From Paraspadella gotoi (lineage: Eukaryota; Chaetognatha): a DNA stretch of 64,000 nt. Numbering within the stretch: the first letter of the stretch is position 1; each line of letters opens with the position of its first letter. Under the pieces are notes generated by a model, which ran no database searches, had not been told where the DNA came from, and worked only from the letters and a program-made list of their open reading frames with translations. The translations under genes and the position numbers were made by a program. Shown piece by piece: positions 23,306 to 34,975 of this stretch. The DNA lies in the NCBI GenBank assembly GCA_051294375.1, contig JBJCIZ010000040.1, positions 290,330 to 354,329 on the forward strand. The letters are read 5' to 3'.

Positions 23306-24015
23306 GTGCCGTAGGAAGAGATTGGAGACCCGTTTGCAGCATAAAGTTGAGGCGCGGAGCCACCGTGGAGCTTTTCTGATGGTGAAGGCGCCATCAAAGT
23401 GACGCTTGCACTACCGTCCACAAGCCATGTCAGGTTGTTGTTGTTGTCAAACACGTGCAGTAAGGGTTCTGTACTACCAGCAGCGGCGTTTACTGCCTCC
23501 GGCTGCTGGCTCGGCCGTTTCCCCGCTTGCATCCTGGGTAGCATTTGATTGCTTGGTCTCCAAATGTCCGATGATAGAAACAAAGTCCATTGATGAAATC
23601 AGGAGAGGAGTTGAAAGAGTTTGCAACTGGTTGATGAGTGAATGTCGTGCTGTTGCTGTTGTTGGGGAAACGGCGCTGCTGTGTTGTCGCTGGTCTTTGG
23701 TAGCCAGGCCAGACCTGTGTCCTGGGGTGTAGTTGGCCACGTCCCGAAGTCGTGGCAAACACGCTGGCGTACGTGCGTGGTGGATGCATCATCCGCCAAG
23801 TTGGGCGGAAAGTCAGAAAGGTCCTCCTCGAAGATGCCCCATCGATTGGAGGTGTCGATATGATTGACGACTTTTCCAATTGGTTTTGAGGTGATCTGAA
23901 GATCACCTTGGGCAGAATAAAATGCGTTCGCCTTCTTGGCGATCGCTTCCGGCGTCTCGTCCCCATCGCTGACTACCCTTCCTGCCACGTGGGCTGGGAG
24001 GAAGATGAAGAATTG
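23305..24015 (-). pseudogene. Ty3/gypsy fragment: gag C-terminus and protease (gypsy-3)
   Basis: On the - strand a gag segment (P-E-A-I-A-K-K-A-N-A-F-Y) leads through a Gln-rich linker to a C-F-Y-H ... C-Y-P-G-C nucleic-acid-binding motif. A -1 frame then carries a protease-like segment with W-L-V-D-G-S-A-S-V and A-A-N-G-S-P-I-S-S-Y-G. It aligns with gypsy-1 at 59000-59900. It is fused to the BEL integrase at about 23305 and lost upstream of about 24015. The protease active site reads D-G-S where D-S/T-G is expected. Confidence 0.65.
23477..23523 (-). promoter_or_regulatory. -1 ribosomal frameshift cassette (gypsy-3)
   Basis: On the - strand the heptamer GGGAAAC (plus-strand 23517-23523) is framed G-GGA-AAC in gag. 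A 7-nt spacer follows, then an 8-bp stem CCAGCAGC/GCTGCTGG (plus-strand 23502-23509 and 23477-23484) with a 17-nt loop. The gag stop lies in the loop. The protease frame is the -1 frame. Confidence 0.7.
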
Positions 24016-24885
24016 TGACGATGTAAGAGAAGTAGAAAAGAAGTGAGTGTAGCTCTCTCCTGATCCACTTTTATCATCGCCCGGACCAACTTGACCTTAC
24101 GGTCGCCTCGGCCCTATTACTGTGTCCGGTCAATCTAAGGTCATTGCCAAAGCTAGGGCAAAGTGACCGTGTGGATAAACCAGCTCGGAGAAAAAGGAGA
24201 GAGGAAGGGTTTAGAGAGAAAGACCGGTGGTAAGTCGCCTCATAAGCTTCCATTTTTAAAAAGTTGTAAAAGTTTTAAAAAGTTAAGCACACTCGGGCCT
24301 GTAAGTACTTGTTAAAATTTTTAGATGATCAACACCTTTCAGATCCCAATCTACTTCTACGTCTCGACGGTCAGTCTATGCAAGGCAAGCGCACCAGTTG
24401 TTATGATGTAAAATATTCTCAATTTGTTATATAGGAACATAAAGGTCAGAGAATTTTATAACTAATGAAATGAATGAAAATCAATCAGTCATTTAAGAGT
24501 AATATTGTAATAATTATTTCACTAAACTAGCCATAGCTAGAAATCTACTATGAAATTAAATTCAATAGGGGCGGGGGTTCAAAACTTTAGTCTTGAAGTC
24601 TACTTTCAGGTAAAAAAAAGTTCAATTATAACGCTTTTATTGTTGCTATCAAAATTACAATATTACTATATAATGATAAAAGTTTTTTTTAATCAATCTT
24701 ATCTTTTTTGATGGATTCTGATAGAGCATAAAAAGTTAAATAAAAAATATAACATCTGACACATAATTATTGAGACGGCTTCCGGGGCCTGTAGACGGCG
24801 TCTAGGACGCGTAGAAAGCTCCTTTTTTTTTAATGAAGCCTAGAATGTTTGTCTGCCAAACTGTGAATTTTTTTTTATCGGCCCG
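24016..24885. other. Unassigned repeat DNA between gypsy-3 and the Tc1 fragment
   Basis: No gene. A GC-richer block (24060-24240) may be gypsy untranslated or LTR sequence. The AT-rich part contains TTGATGGATTCTGATAGAGC, a foldback-family block also seen near 38210. All of it recurs at 32690-33580. Confidence 0.45.
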
Positions 24886-24897
24886 CGAGTTTTCAAG

Positions 24898-25240
24898 ATG
24901 CAGTCAATTTCCTCTGAAGCGCGCTGTCAAGTCATTGCCCAATTCTACCAAAATCATGAACAAGAAGGAGCAGCAGTTACTTTAAAGTATTTTTGAAGCT
25001 AAATGTTAGCACTTAGCCGTCCATCTATTTATCGCGTAATACAAAGAGTAAGGTCTGAAGTTACTCTCAAGCACAAAAAAGTCGAAGGGCGGCCAAGAAA
25101 ACTCACGGCAAGACAGTCGCGCACCATCAATGGAAAATAAAGTTGGGTTTTCTTCGAGAGAGCTGGCGTCTCGATTGAAGGTCCCTACGCCACATTTCAC
25201 TAGAAAATCGTGACTTTTTTGGTTCAACTTGTTCATCTGT
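24898..25240 (+). pseudogene. Tc1-like transposase N-terminal fragment, copy 1
   Basis: An ATG at 24898 starts S-S-E-A-R-C-Q-V-I-A-Q-F-Y, interrupted by TGA. Further frames give S-I-Y-R-V-I-Q-R-V, the basic G-R-P-R-K-L-T-A-R-Q-S-R and S-S-R-E-L-A-S-R-L. These are successive parts of the helix-turn-helix DNA-binding region of Tc1/mariner transposases. The catalytic domain is missing. A near-identical relic is at 33594. Confidence 0.55.
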
Positions 25241-25444
25241 ATTTAGTTAACGTTATTAGTATTAAAAAATTTTATTTTGTATTTATATTTACAATAAAAT
25301 GTTATAAACGTTAACACATTCAATCTTTTGTCTCAATAATTATGTTTTCTTGGTAAAAATTGAGAAAAACTTTTTCAAAAAGTAATAAAATTATCGAAAG
25401 ATGATGATGATAATGATTATAAATACTTTTTCTGATATAAATCC

Positions 25445-25454
25445 NNNNNNNNNN
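25445..25454. other. Assembly gap (10 N)
   Basis: Ten N. Copy 1 of the 7.4-kb repeat stops exactly here, whereas copy 2 continues past the same point at 34140. Confidence 1.
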
Positions 25455-26689
25455 GCTTTGTCTTCGACGATGAGCTCGATGCATTAGATGATCCAACCAC
25501 GACTGTGGATGCATCTTCCAGTCCTTTGCCCATGTTGACGAACGGTGGGGGCGCTGATGAAGACAGCGACCACCCAATCGTATAGACTCTCGCTTTTATA
25601 CCGACGACGTTTTTTATTTAAGGTTTTTATTCAGTTTTTAGATTGCCATTTTTTTTTTTATTGCTCTGTTTTTAATGTTTGATTATCTACGTATCGAATC
25701 AATGTTTCAGCTATGATTGTTAATTCGCCCGTCTCATGTTTTAAATTTGATAAGACCATGATTTTACAACTTATAATATTTAGGGTTTTACGTTTTTATG
25801 GTTTATACGTTTCTTTACGTTAGTTCATTACGTTTGAAAAAAAAAAAATAGTTTCCTAGTTTTCTTAATCTGTCAACGTTTATGTATTTTTTTCTTTTTT
25901 TTTATGACAATATTACGACGCGACGACATGATTGTGTCCCTCGTTGACGGTTTTCACGTGGCAGCTTCTGCGAATGCTGACCACGACAACGAGACCGGGT
26001 TTTATTATTTTCTTTTTTTTGACGACGACCGTCACTACGATTACGATGAAAACTACGTCCCTTGTTCCGCGGTAGAGCCGGAGTACCGAGATACTCTACC
26101 TGCGTTGACGAGGTCAAGGGAAGGCGAGCCCGGTGACTCTCTGACTTGATATCCACCGGAGAGGCGTGTGTCACGACCTTCTTATGGAGACGAGCGTGAC
26201 CTCGGATGACCTTGGTTGCTGCCGAGGCTAAGCCTGCGATGTTCTGCCCGCAGCAAGAAGTTTGACATCCCTGGAGGTCCTTGATCGCCGACGGAGGGTG
26301 TGATAGCATGCCTAGACCGCGGTGACGAGCGGTGGGGGCGCCGGTAAGTGCCTTAACACAACTTGGGAACTGACAAGACGGACCCACCATTTTTATGAGC
26401 AGTAATTATGTTTAGATTGACTTTTTTTCGTGTTTAAAGTTAAAGTAGTTTCACGTTTAACGTTTGAATCAAATTTAGATTTTGCTTTCGTAAAAAAAAA
26501 AATTATTATGTCTAGGTTAAATGTCTTTGGCAAGATTAATTCATTTTACATTGTTTTAGGTTTATGCTGCTTAGTGCTTACATTGCTTTTAAGCTTACGA
26601 TTTTCTAAGATTGATTACATGTACGGATTTGAATATTTTAATTATTGAAACGATTTTATTCCAATGTATTGTTTTGCTTATTGATCGCA
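25455..26689. other. Unique segment between the two 7.4-kb copies
   Basis: Poly-T and GTTTTTA-rich blocks, and a GC-richer part (25900-26390) with short open frames on both strands that I do not recognise. By position it may be the 5' LTR or flank belonging to copy 2. Confidence 0.35.
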
Positions 26690-27479
26690 AAGATGCAAAG
26701 CTTCTGTCCTTGCGGTCCAGGATGGGAGGGCCTCGACCAATCAACCGTCGAAGTTGGGAAGAAGATTATTTTACCTTTTTCCCCACGAATTTCACGCGTT
26801 AGCATTCAAGGAAACGCCGGTTGCTTGGAGTTTAATTGAGACGCTCGATCTTGCCCCTTGGACGGGCCAACCGTTCTAAAACATGCGTTTATCAATTGCA
26901 GTAATGGTTTTGACTTTGATGCACGAATTTTTATCTTGTTTTTATTTATGTTCTATCTGTTTTTACTCGTTTCGTGCCTTTTGTTATGGATGCAAATATA
27001 AATTACTAACCGCTAACCTTTGGATTCCTGGTCGAAATATTAGGTTTTTAGGCAGCAAGATCAAACATTTAGAAACGGAGCTGGAACGACATCGCGTCTT
27101 CGCCGAGGTTGAGAGATTTGAAAAAGGTGAGAATTTGAAAATTCGATTGAAATTTTTACTTTGATTCCCGGCCTTTTTATGACGCGAAATTTTTCGCCAA
27201 AAACGCGACGCTGGTGAAAAAAACTAATATTTCTTTCTCCCTTTCTCTCTTCGGCGAAAATTAACGACGCGCCGGAGATTTCATGATACTAAGGCAAAAA
27301 ATATTTGTCTTCATTTAACGACGCTGATGGTGGAGAAGATGTTGAGAATTTCTGCCGTCTTCTCACACCTTCAGCCAAAGATTATTGACGGCTTGAGCAT
27401 CGTCGTTCTGACGACGGACGCTCGCCTTTATACGTTTTGACATATTATTTAACCTTTTCCCCTTTTATTTTTCGGTTTT

Positions 27480-30400
27480 TTTCTTTCCTATAGATTCGAG
27501 ATAGCTTCCCACTTGGCTCCGCCTTTGCCGGTGCCTCGCAAAATCAGCCTGATGTGAGCTTTGGGCGGCGCCATCTGGAGTTGGTTCGCGGAGCTGAAGC
27601 AGGTCGCAGAAGGAAGATTCCGGATTACAACCCTCGGATGCGGGTCAATGCCGCCCTGATGTGTGTGGAAGGGACGAGCATGACGACATTGGATTCAAAA
27701 AGAACTAAGTGCTAACAGAGATGAAGTGAATGCAAGCTGTTGAGCTACTTCTTCTTGCTTTGGGATGTTTGGCACAGCAAAGAGGTTTCCAAGGAGCCCA
27801 AGTTTATGGTCTCCTCCCAGATCTTTTTTCCTGATACGGCTGTGGAGTGCTTGGTGTTCTACCACTCAGGTTGATGGTAAGGCCCAAAGGTGATTGTCAA
27901 CTGGTCACCTGCTGATGAATTTAGAAAGGGCCTTTCTTCAGTCTGAAGGGAGGGTGCACCTGCACAGGCTACCTTCCAAGTGGGCAGAGCTGTGGGTGAA
28001 GCTCAGCCTGGCTGGTCTTGTGGTGGCTCCAGAAGGGCTGCTAACAGGAACTGCCGGGCTTCCAAGCTGCCCTAGTTATGCTGCTCGGGAGCATTCCACC
28101 ATTTCTAGCAGGAAGATCAGGGACAAAGAGGGAAGGGAGGTCAGTCAGCAATCTGGTTCTGGAGAGATTCGCATGGGTCTGGTAAGAGTAGCAGGTTCTG
28201 CCTTAAATCTATGAAAAGCTGAGTTAGCAGCAATTAAAAGCTACACAGGCTATTGCCAGGAAATGGTTGAATATATTGAAAAAAGATTTTTGACAGAATC
28301 AAGCTTTTAAATGCTGCTTTAGAAAACAAAAATTTGAAAGAGATCTTAATTAAAAGAATTGAAGGAAAGAAGATTTCCAGGATGACTTGCAGCAAGAATT
28401 GATGCTGCTGAAGCTATTGATAATGAACAAGAATTACCTTCTTCTTGCAGATCCTCCCTCAACCTACACAGGATATTGGTCGCGGATTGGACGGCCAAAA
28501 GCATCCTCCGTCGACTGGATGGCTACAATGGAGGTGATGCTGCTGCTTCCAACGGCAGTAGAGAAGAATTCTTTAAAGGAGAACCATCGATTTCAAAGGA
28601 TCCTTCACCAGGTGCTATTGCTCTGAATCCTTTGGCAGGGGTTTAGGTTCCTCTATTAATCCGTCTCTTTGGTTTCAGCCGCAGCAGCGCCTGTAATCGG
28701 TGCAGCCCTTCCTCCCACCGTCCCTCCAACACATTCAGATGTCGGGAGGATTGTGCCCTGCTGCACATGGTTGGCGGCAGCACTTTGCAACGTAAGCGCC
28801 ATCTCAAAAGGGCAAGAAAATGGTCCGGGCACACCAGCAGTTGTTTGAGCCTTTCCTGAGGGAATGCTATACACGTTGAGAGTGTTCAGGGCATGAACTG
28901 GGCATGACAAGTTTTTTGAATTGTTGAGTGGACTAAGGGAGGCGCAATATGGCGATCCAAGAGTTTAAGATGCAATGCCAATGGTGACGAAGCTCTGGAA
29001 TTTCAAAGACCAAGATTACGCGAATATTGGGGTTACAAAAATGTACTGCTTTGGGATAAATTGGAAGAGCTTCCTGAGAGAAGAGGAGAGATCAAAGTTC
29101 TCTGAAGGCATTGATGGTCTGCGCGAATTTTGTTGGGATCTCCAATGGATGGCAAAGGTTAAGTCTCAAATTCAATGCATGATTATAAAGAGTTGATCTC
29201 CATGACGTCCTGCGGGAATCATCGAAAAGACATCCCCTTCATCAGAAGAGCTTGGAAGGGAAAATTTCACCAGCAAGATGACGGTCACGGTTGAATCGCA
29301 TCAGCAATGACACGCGGAATGGACTGGACTCCACTGCTGTGGCAAGAAGATTCCGTATTGTCAAGTATGTAAGAATGAACAAATATTATGATTGTTCTTT
29401 GTTCCAAATCAAATCGGTGTCTGAAGCGAGGAGTTTCCCAGATTCGGAGCACTGGCAGCTGCTATTGATGTCTGCGCAGGAGGACACATGCAATCAAGAT
29501 TGCTGGGTTCAAAGAGATTGTGTAGCAAGTGCCGATTCCAGATCTACAGCACCCGCTCCTTCATTTTGATGCTCAACTGCCCAGTCTCAGTTCGGATTTT
29601 GGTGACCTGCCCAGAGAAGGTGGTTCGATATCTAGAGATGATTGGAGGCTGAAGAGTCTTCAGGCAATTAATTGATTGGCTGATGGGGCATTTTTGGTGC
29701 TCTCCCCATGGAAAGGTGGCCGTAACTGCTGTGATGAACCTTTCTAAGGTTGACCATCGTCCATGGCTATCAGAGAGCCGAGAAAGCCCATGCTAAATGT
29801 TGGCTTCGCGATCTGAAGCTTTTGACACAGTGAATGGGATTGTCAGGAGTGTTGAATGAAAGAGTGCCTCTGAGATCTCAAAAGTCAGTTGACCCTCTTC
29901 AAGCCAATTCTGGACAATGCCCATAGTGCTTGTTCGTAGGAGATGATAAGCCTGGAGAGGTCAGGATTTTACCATGATGCTTAAACTGAAGTTAAGAGGT
30001 ATAAGTTGAATAGTCAGCTCCATGCAGGTCAAGACGAACAGCAAGTTATTCGGCATCGTTGCTTCGCTTTAGGGAGAACCTATCGTGCTGATGGCGGTGT
30101 GAAAGGTTTCTTTCACCAGGTGAGGGTTTCTCCTCTTGACACAGAGCTTTAAGGTTTGGCCTTTTGCGTGATTCTTGAGGTCTTTGAGCCTTAGATTCCT
30201 CAAAGCTCTCATAACTGTGTTCGGTTTTGAAACCCTCCCCATCTGACCTGGCGCATTTGTGGTCAAGGTCGTGATAAATACCATCCTGTCACAATTGAGG
30301 CAGTTAAAGGATTTGTATGTCGACGATATCATGAATGGTCAGGCCATCTGTTGAAAGATGCAAAAATTCACGTTTGAACTGCAGGAGTTGTTCGCCGCTG

Positions 30401-31975
30401 GTGGGTTTCAAATCACCATAATGGCGGCGAATGACCCTGAGGTGCGCCAGGCGATTAGAGATTGTGGCCATCAGGCCTGAAGAGGTTGAGGGATCCTGAT
30501 GAGCTGGATGGGAAAGCCTTGGCGTAGCTATGATTGAGGCCCAACGATGATTTGGCCTTTAAGGTTGGATCACTTAAGGAGGGGGAGAAGTGAGGACTAG
30601 GAATCGTCTCTCCCCTACCTCATTTGCCAAACGGCATACTTCAGCGCTTGTGTCGAGAAGGGGTGCAATTGGGATGATCCTGTGCCCAAGGACGAGTTAG
30701 ATTTGTTCATGGAATGGAGAGGTTCCCCGGCCGAGATTGAAAAAATTAAGGCTTCAGGAGAATACCATCTCCCATCGAGTTTGGAGATGTTGGTGACAGG
30801 GCAGCTCCACCCTGTTGGTGATGCCTCCATGGAAGCATATGGTGCGGGTTTGCTATCTTCGCTTGCTTTTGACCTCGCGATCGAGGTGGCAACCCATTTC
30901 AATCAAGAAATAAGGCTGTTGAGGAAGAACACTCCCGCGTCTGTGAATTAACTGCTGCAGTCGTGGCGGTTGACCTCTACAGTTTGCTAGAAACAAGAAC
31001 TCGATGGAAAAGGGCAGACTCCGTTGACTCTGTGGTGTCGGACTCTCAATGTGTCCTGAAGCAGATTCGCAATACAGAGACCCTTTAAGCCTTTGTTGCA
31101 ATCGCGTCAACAAAGATCCTGGAAAGGGACGGACGGCCTATCAGTGGAAGATTGTTCCCTACGGACGTTAAATCCAGCTGACATGTGCTCCAGAGGGGCT
31201 TGAGGGCTGATGCGGAAGGAGAAGTGGACCAACTCCATCAGGGTCCCAGGTTTCTCCAGAGAGTTGCCCGAGTCTGGCCCATGGAGCAGATGTGACTAAA
31301 GCCTGAAGAAGTTTACTGTCGTGCCAGAGTGACATGTTAATGTTACTAGGCTGTGAAGATGACTTGTTTTACCGCTCTTTGAGAATTTCAACATGGAAAA
31401 GAAGCGGTTCGACGCATATCGTCTTGCAGCGGTTTCTGGACCACCTCTTCAGTTCTCGCAGGTCTCTTTATTCCTCTTGAGCGTGCTGAGGTGACTTGGT
31501 CCGGTTTACGTGCAGCAGCAGTCATTCTCTGCACATTGAAGCGTTTGGCAATTTTCAGAGAGATGTCGAGACGAGAGCTTCGATCGGGGAATTTGCCTCT
31601 GAGAAAGTCTTGACCCCTTTGTGATGATGCCGGCACCCATAGGTTGTGGCAGATCTTGACAAGCGCGGACGAGGAGTATCGACTAGACACCCATGGATCT
31701 CCTTCGTCGTACATCTTGTCAAGGACCTGATTCAAAAGTATCATGAAGAGTTTGGCGGCATGGTGGGGTGGAGGCCACATTGGCTTCATCTTCGGTCTAA
31801 GTTCTGGATCAATGGGGCGCGCTCTGCCACCAGATCAATGGAGATGCATTGTTTTTCATTGCCGAAAGATGCGAGCGCAACCCCTTGACCAGAAAATGGG
31901 CACCTTCTTACTGACCGATCGTGATGAACAAGGCCATCCATTCCTCTCTACACGGTGTAGGACTTAATTTGGTGC
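27480..31975 (+). pseudogene. BEL/Pao element, copy 2
   Basis: Gag, zinc knuckle, RT, RNase H and integrase-N segments follow the order of copy 1, but frames break every 50-100 codons. Recognisable pieces include the gag D-G-L-R-E-F-C-W-D (about 29116) and the integrase zinc domain near 31690-31880. The BEL-gypsy junction is the same as in copy 1. Confidence 0.6.
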
Positions 31976-32690
31976 CGTAGGAAGAGATTGAGACCGTTTG
32001 CAGCATGAAGTTGAGGCGCGGTAGCCACCGTGGAGCTTTTCTGATGGTGAAGGTCGCCATCAAAGTGACGCTTGCACTACCGTCCACAAGCCATTCAGGT
32101 TTGTTGTTGTTGTCAAAACGTGCAGTAAGGGTTCTGTACTACCAGCAGCGGCCGTTTACTGCCTCCGGTGTGGTCGGCCGTTTCCCCCGGCTTGCATAAC
32201 CTGGTAGCATTTGATTGCTTGGTCCTCCAAATTTGTCCGATGATTAGAAACAAGTCCATTGATTGAAATCAGGAGAGGAGTTGAAAGAGTTTTGCCAACT
32301 GGTTGATGATGTGAATTGTCGTGCTGTTGCTGTTGTTGGGGAAACGGCGCTGCTGTGTTGTCGCTGTGTCTTTGGTGAAGCCAGGGGCCAGACCTGTTCC
32401 TGGGTGTAGTTGGCCACGTCCCGAAAGTCGTGGCAAACACGCTGCGTACGTGCGTCGGTGGATGCATCATCCGCAAGTTGGGCGGGAAAGTCAGAAAGGT
32501 CCTCCGAGATGCCCCATCGATTAGGTGTCGATATGATTGACACTTTTCAAATTGGTTTTGACGTGATCTTGAAGATCACCTTGGGCAGAATAAAATGCGT
32601 TCGCCTTCTTGGCGATCGCTTCCGGGTCTTCGTCCCCATCGCTGACTACCCTTCCGGCCACCGTGGCTGGAGAGAAGATGAAGAAATTGT
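31976..32690 (-). pseudogene. Gypsy-3 fragment, copy 2
   Basis: Indel-bearing duplicate of 23305-24015 with the gag Gln-rich linker and the GGCCGTTTCCC slippery-site region (about 32172-32190) still visible. The stem is damaged by indels. Confidence 0.6.
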
Positions 32691-33593
32691 GACGATGTAA
32701 GAGAAGTAGAAAAGAAGTGAGTGTAGCTTCTCTCCTGATCCACTTTTATTCATCGCCCGGACAAACTTGACTTACGGGTCGCCTCGGCCCTATTACTGTG
32801 TCCGGTTCAATCTAAGGTCATTGCCAAAGGCTTAGGGCAAAGTGGACCGTGTCTGGATAAACCAGCTCGGAGAAAAGGAGAGAGGAAGGTTTAGAAGGAG
32901 AAAAGACGTGGTAAGTCGCCTCAATAAGCTTCCATTTTTAAAAAAGTTGTAAAAGTTTTTAAAAAGTTAAGGCACAACTCGGGCCTTAAGTACTTGTTAA
33001 AAATTTTTAGATGCATCACACCTTTCAGATCCCAATCACTTCTCTACGTTCTCGACGGTCAGTCTATGCAAGGCAAGCGCACCAGTTTTTATGATTGTAA
33101 AAATATTCTTCAATTTGTATATAGGAACATAAAGGTCAGAGATTATAACTAATGATGAATGAAAATCAATCAGTCATTTAAGAGTAATATTGTAATAATT
33201 ATTTTCAACTAAACTAGCCATAGCTAGAAATCTAACTATGAAATTAAATTCAATAGGGGCGGGGGTTCAAAATTTAGTCTTGAAGTCTACTTTCAGGGTA
33301 AAAAAAAGTTCAATTATAACGCTTTTATTGTTGCTATCAAAATATACAATATTACTATATAATGATAAAAGTTTTTTTTAATCAATCTTATCTTTTTTGA
33401 ATGGATTCTGATAGAGCATAAAAGTTAAATAAAAAATATAACATCTGACAACATAATTATTTGAAGACGGCTTCCGGGGCCTGTAGACGGGCGTCTAGGA
33501 CGCCGTAGAAAAGCTCCTTTTTTTTTAATGAAGCCTAGAATGTTTGTCTGCCAAACTGTGAATTTTTTTTTATCGGCCCGCGAGTTTTCAAGA
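32691..33593. other. Duplicate of 24016-24897
   Basis: The same non-coding blocks as in copy 1, with small indels. No gene seen. Confidence 0.6.
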
Positions 33594-33937
33594 TGCAGTC
33601 AATTTTCCTCTGAAGCGCGCTGTCAAGTCATTGCCCAATTCTACCAAAATCATGAACAAGAAGGAGCAGCAGTTTACTTTAAAGTATTTTTGAAGCTAAA
33701 TGTTAGCACTTAGCCGTCCATCTATTTATCGCGTAATACAAAGAGTAAGGTCTGAAGTTACTCTCAAGCACAAAAACGTCGAAGGGCGGCCAAGAAAACT
33801 CACGGCAAGACAGTCGCGCACCATCAATGGAAAATAAAGTTGGGTTTTCTTCGAGAGAGCTGGCGTCTCGATTGAAGGTCCCTACGCCACATTTCACTAG
33901 AAAATCGTGACTTTTTTGGTTCAACTTGTTCATCTGT
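33594..33937 (+). pseudogene. Tc1-like transposase fragment, copy 2
   Basis: Almost identical to 24898-25240, differing by a few bases. The same HTH motifs and broken frames are present. Confidence 0.55.
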
Positions 33938-34165
33938 ATTTAGTTAACGTTATTAGTATTAAAAAATTTTATTTTGTATTTATATTTACAATAAAATGTT
34001 ATAAACGTTAAACACATTCAATCTTTTGTCTCAATAATTATGTTTTCTTGGTAAAAATTGAGAAAAACTTTTTCAAAAAGTAATAAAATTATCGAAAGAT
34101 GATGATGATAATGATTATAAATATTTTTCTGATATAATCCTTTCTTTTCGTTGTTTGGGACGATT

Positions 34166-34655
34166 AGAGACAGTTTGAGTTTAGTTTTGACAACGATTTT
34201 ATTTGATTCAAAAACAGACATGTTTCGGCTTCATTTCAAGCCTTCATCAGCATTAGTGAACTTTGAAAATATTTTTGTGTAAAGGAAGAGAGAAAGAGAG
34301 ATAAAAGAGAGAGAGAGGCAAAGTTTCCAACACAGAGTTTAGAAAGGACAGTGGTCAATTGGTGAGGACAGGCTGAAGTTGAGAAAAAGACAGAGTAAGT
34401 TGTGAAAAGAAGTGAAATGGTGAAAAAGAGAGAGAGAGAGAGAGAGAGAGAAAAACAGTGCAAAATCTTTACATTGTGTAATGTATAACAATAAGAAAAA
34501 ATTTTAAACTGATGAATATTAGTGAAGTATAACAATTAATCTACTTAATAATTAGTGAGAGTGAAACAGGAAATTTGAAATTGAAAGGATAGATTTGAGA
34601 GATGAGTTAGTAAGTAATAAAGTGAAATTGAGAAGTAAAGATAGAGCTCAAAATG
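34166..34655 (-). repeat. Left arm of a large inverted repeat (ribozyme-bearing repeat)
   Basis: The 490-base arm is the reverse complement of 34976-35435 plus 37703-37738. It contains GA microsatellites, TTGGTGAGGACAGGCTGAAG and the hammerhead-like motif on the - strand. The outermost part reads AGAGACAGTTTGAGTTTAG. Confidence 0.8.
34205..34260 (-). ncRNA. Hammerhead-ribozyme-like motif (left arm)
   Basis: It is the reverse complement of the right-arm motif. GACATGTTTC (34217-34226) gives GAAACATGTC, and TCATCAG (34244-34250) gives the CTGATGA core. Confidence 0.45.
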
Positions 34656-34975
34656 GAGCAACTCAGTCCCTTCCTCTGTGGAATGAGCGCCGCCCAAAAC
34701 GGCGGCTACAGGAGGAGGGAGAGGAGCCCGACACTCCTGTCGCAAAAGCGGCAAGAACGGACAACCGCCCGCCTCGCCAGCAGGCGAGAAGAGGGCAGTC
34801 GGCAGGCGTATCAGGCCAGAGAGACATTCGAATAGCACTTGGGCTCTTCCCGCAGGGAACTCTTCCTGACGCATCCATGACAAGCTCAATCCAACTGTCA
34901 TCTCAGCCTATGACATGCCAATGACCCGGCCTCATCGATCATGCCTCTCATTTGCCCATGCCAAGGGGGCCAGCT
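34656..34975. other. GC-rich spacer of the inverted repeat
   Basis: About 320 bases, much more GC-rich than its arms. Open frames exist on both strands, the longest being 118 codons on the - strand. The + strand product would be rich in Arg, Gln and Pro. I do not recognise either. It may be a fragment of a coding element trapped between two copies of the repeat. Confidence 0.4.

Larger units (their letters stand above)
18106..25444 (+). repeat. 7.4-kb duplicated block, copy 1
   Basis: It holds the BEL/Pao remnant, the reversed gypsy-3 piece and the Tc1 relic. The same order and the same chimeric junctions recur at 26690-34140. This copy has the longer open frames, for example 387 codons at 22216-23379. 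Confidence 0.85.
26690..34140 (+). repeat. 7.4-kb duplicated block, copy 2 (indel-rich)
   Basis: It is collinear with 18106-25444. The differences are overwhelmingly single-base insertions and deletions, often in homopolymers, and far outnumber substitutions. The last ~460 bases are nearly identical. This pattern is expected from unpolished long reads rather than evolution. Confidence 0.85.

Noticed and set aside
27894-28214. Independent genes in the second BEL copy
   Set aside because: Frames there are shadows created by indels relative to 19165-20022.
34545-34924. Overlapping open frames on both strands of the GC-rich core
   Set aside because: No recognisable motif. High GC lowers stop-codon frequency and could keep both strands open by chance. 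Kept only as an unexplained segment.
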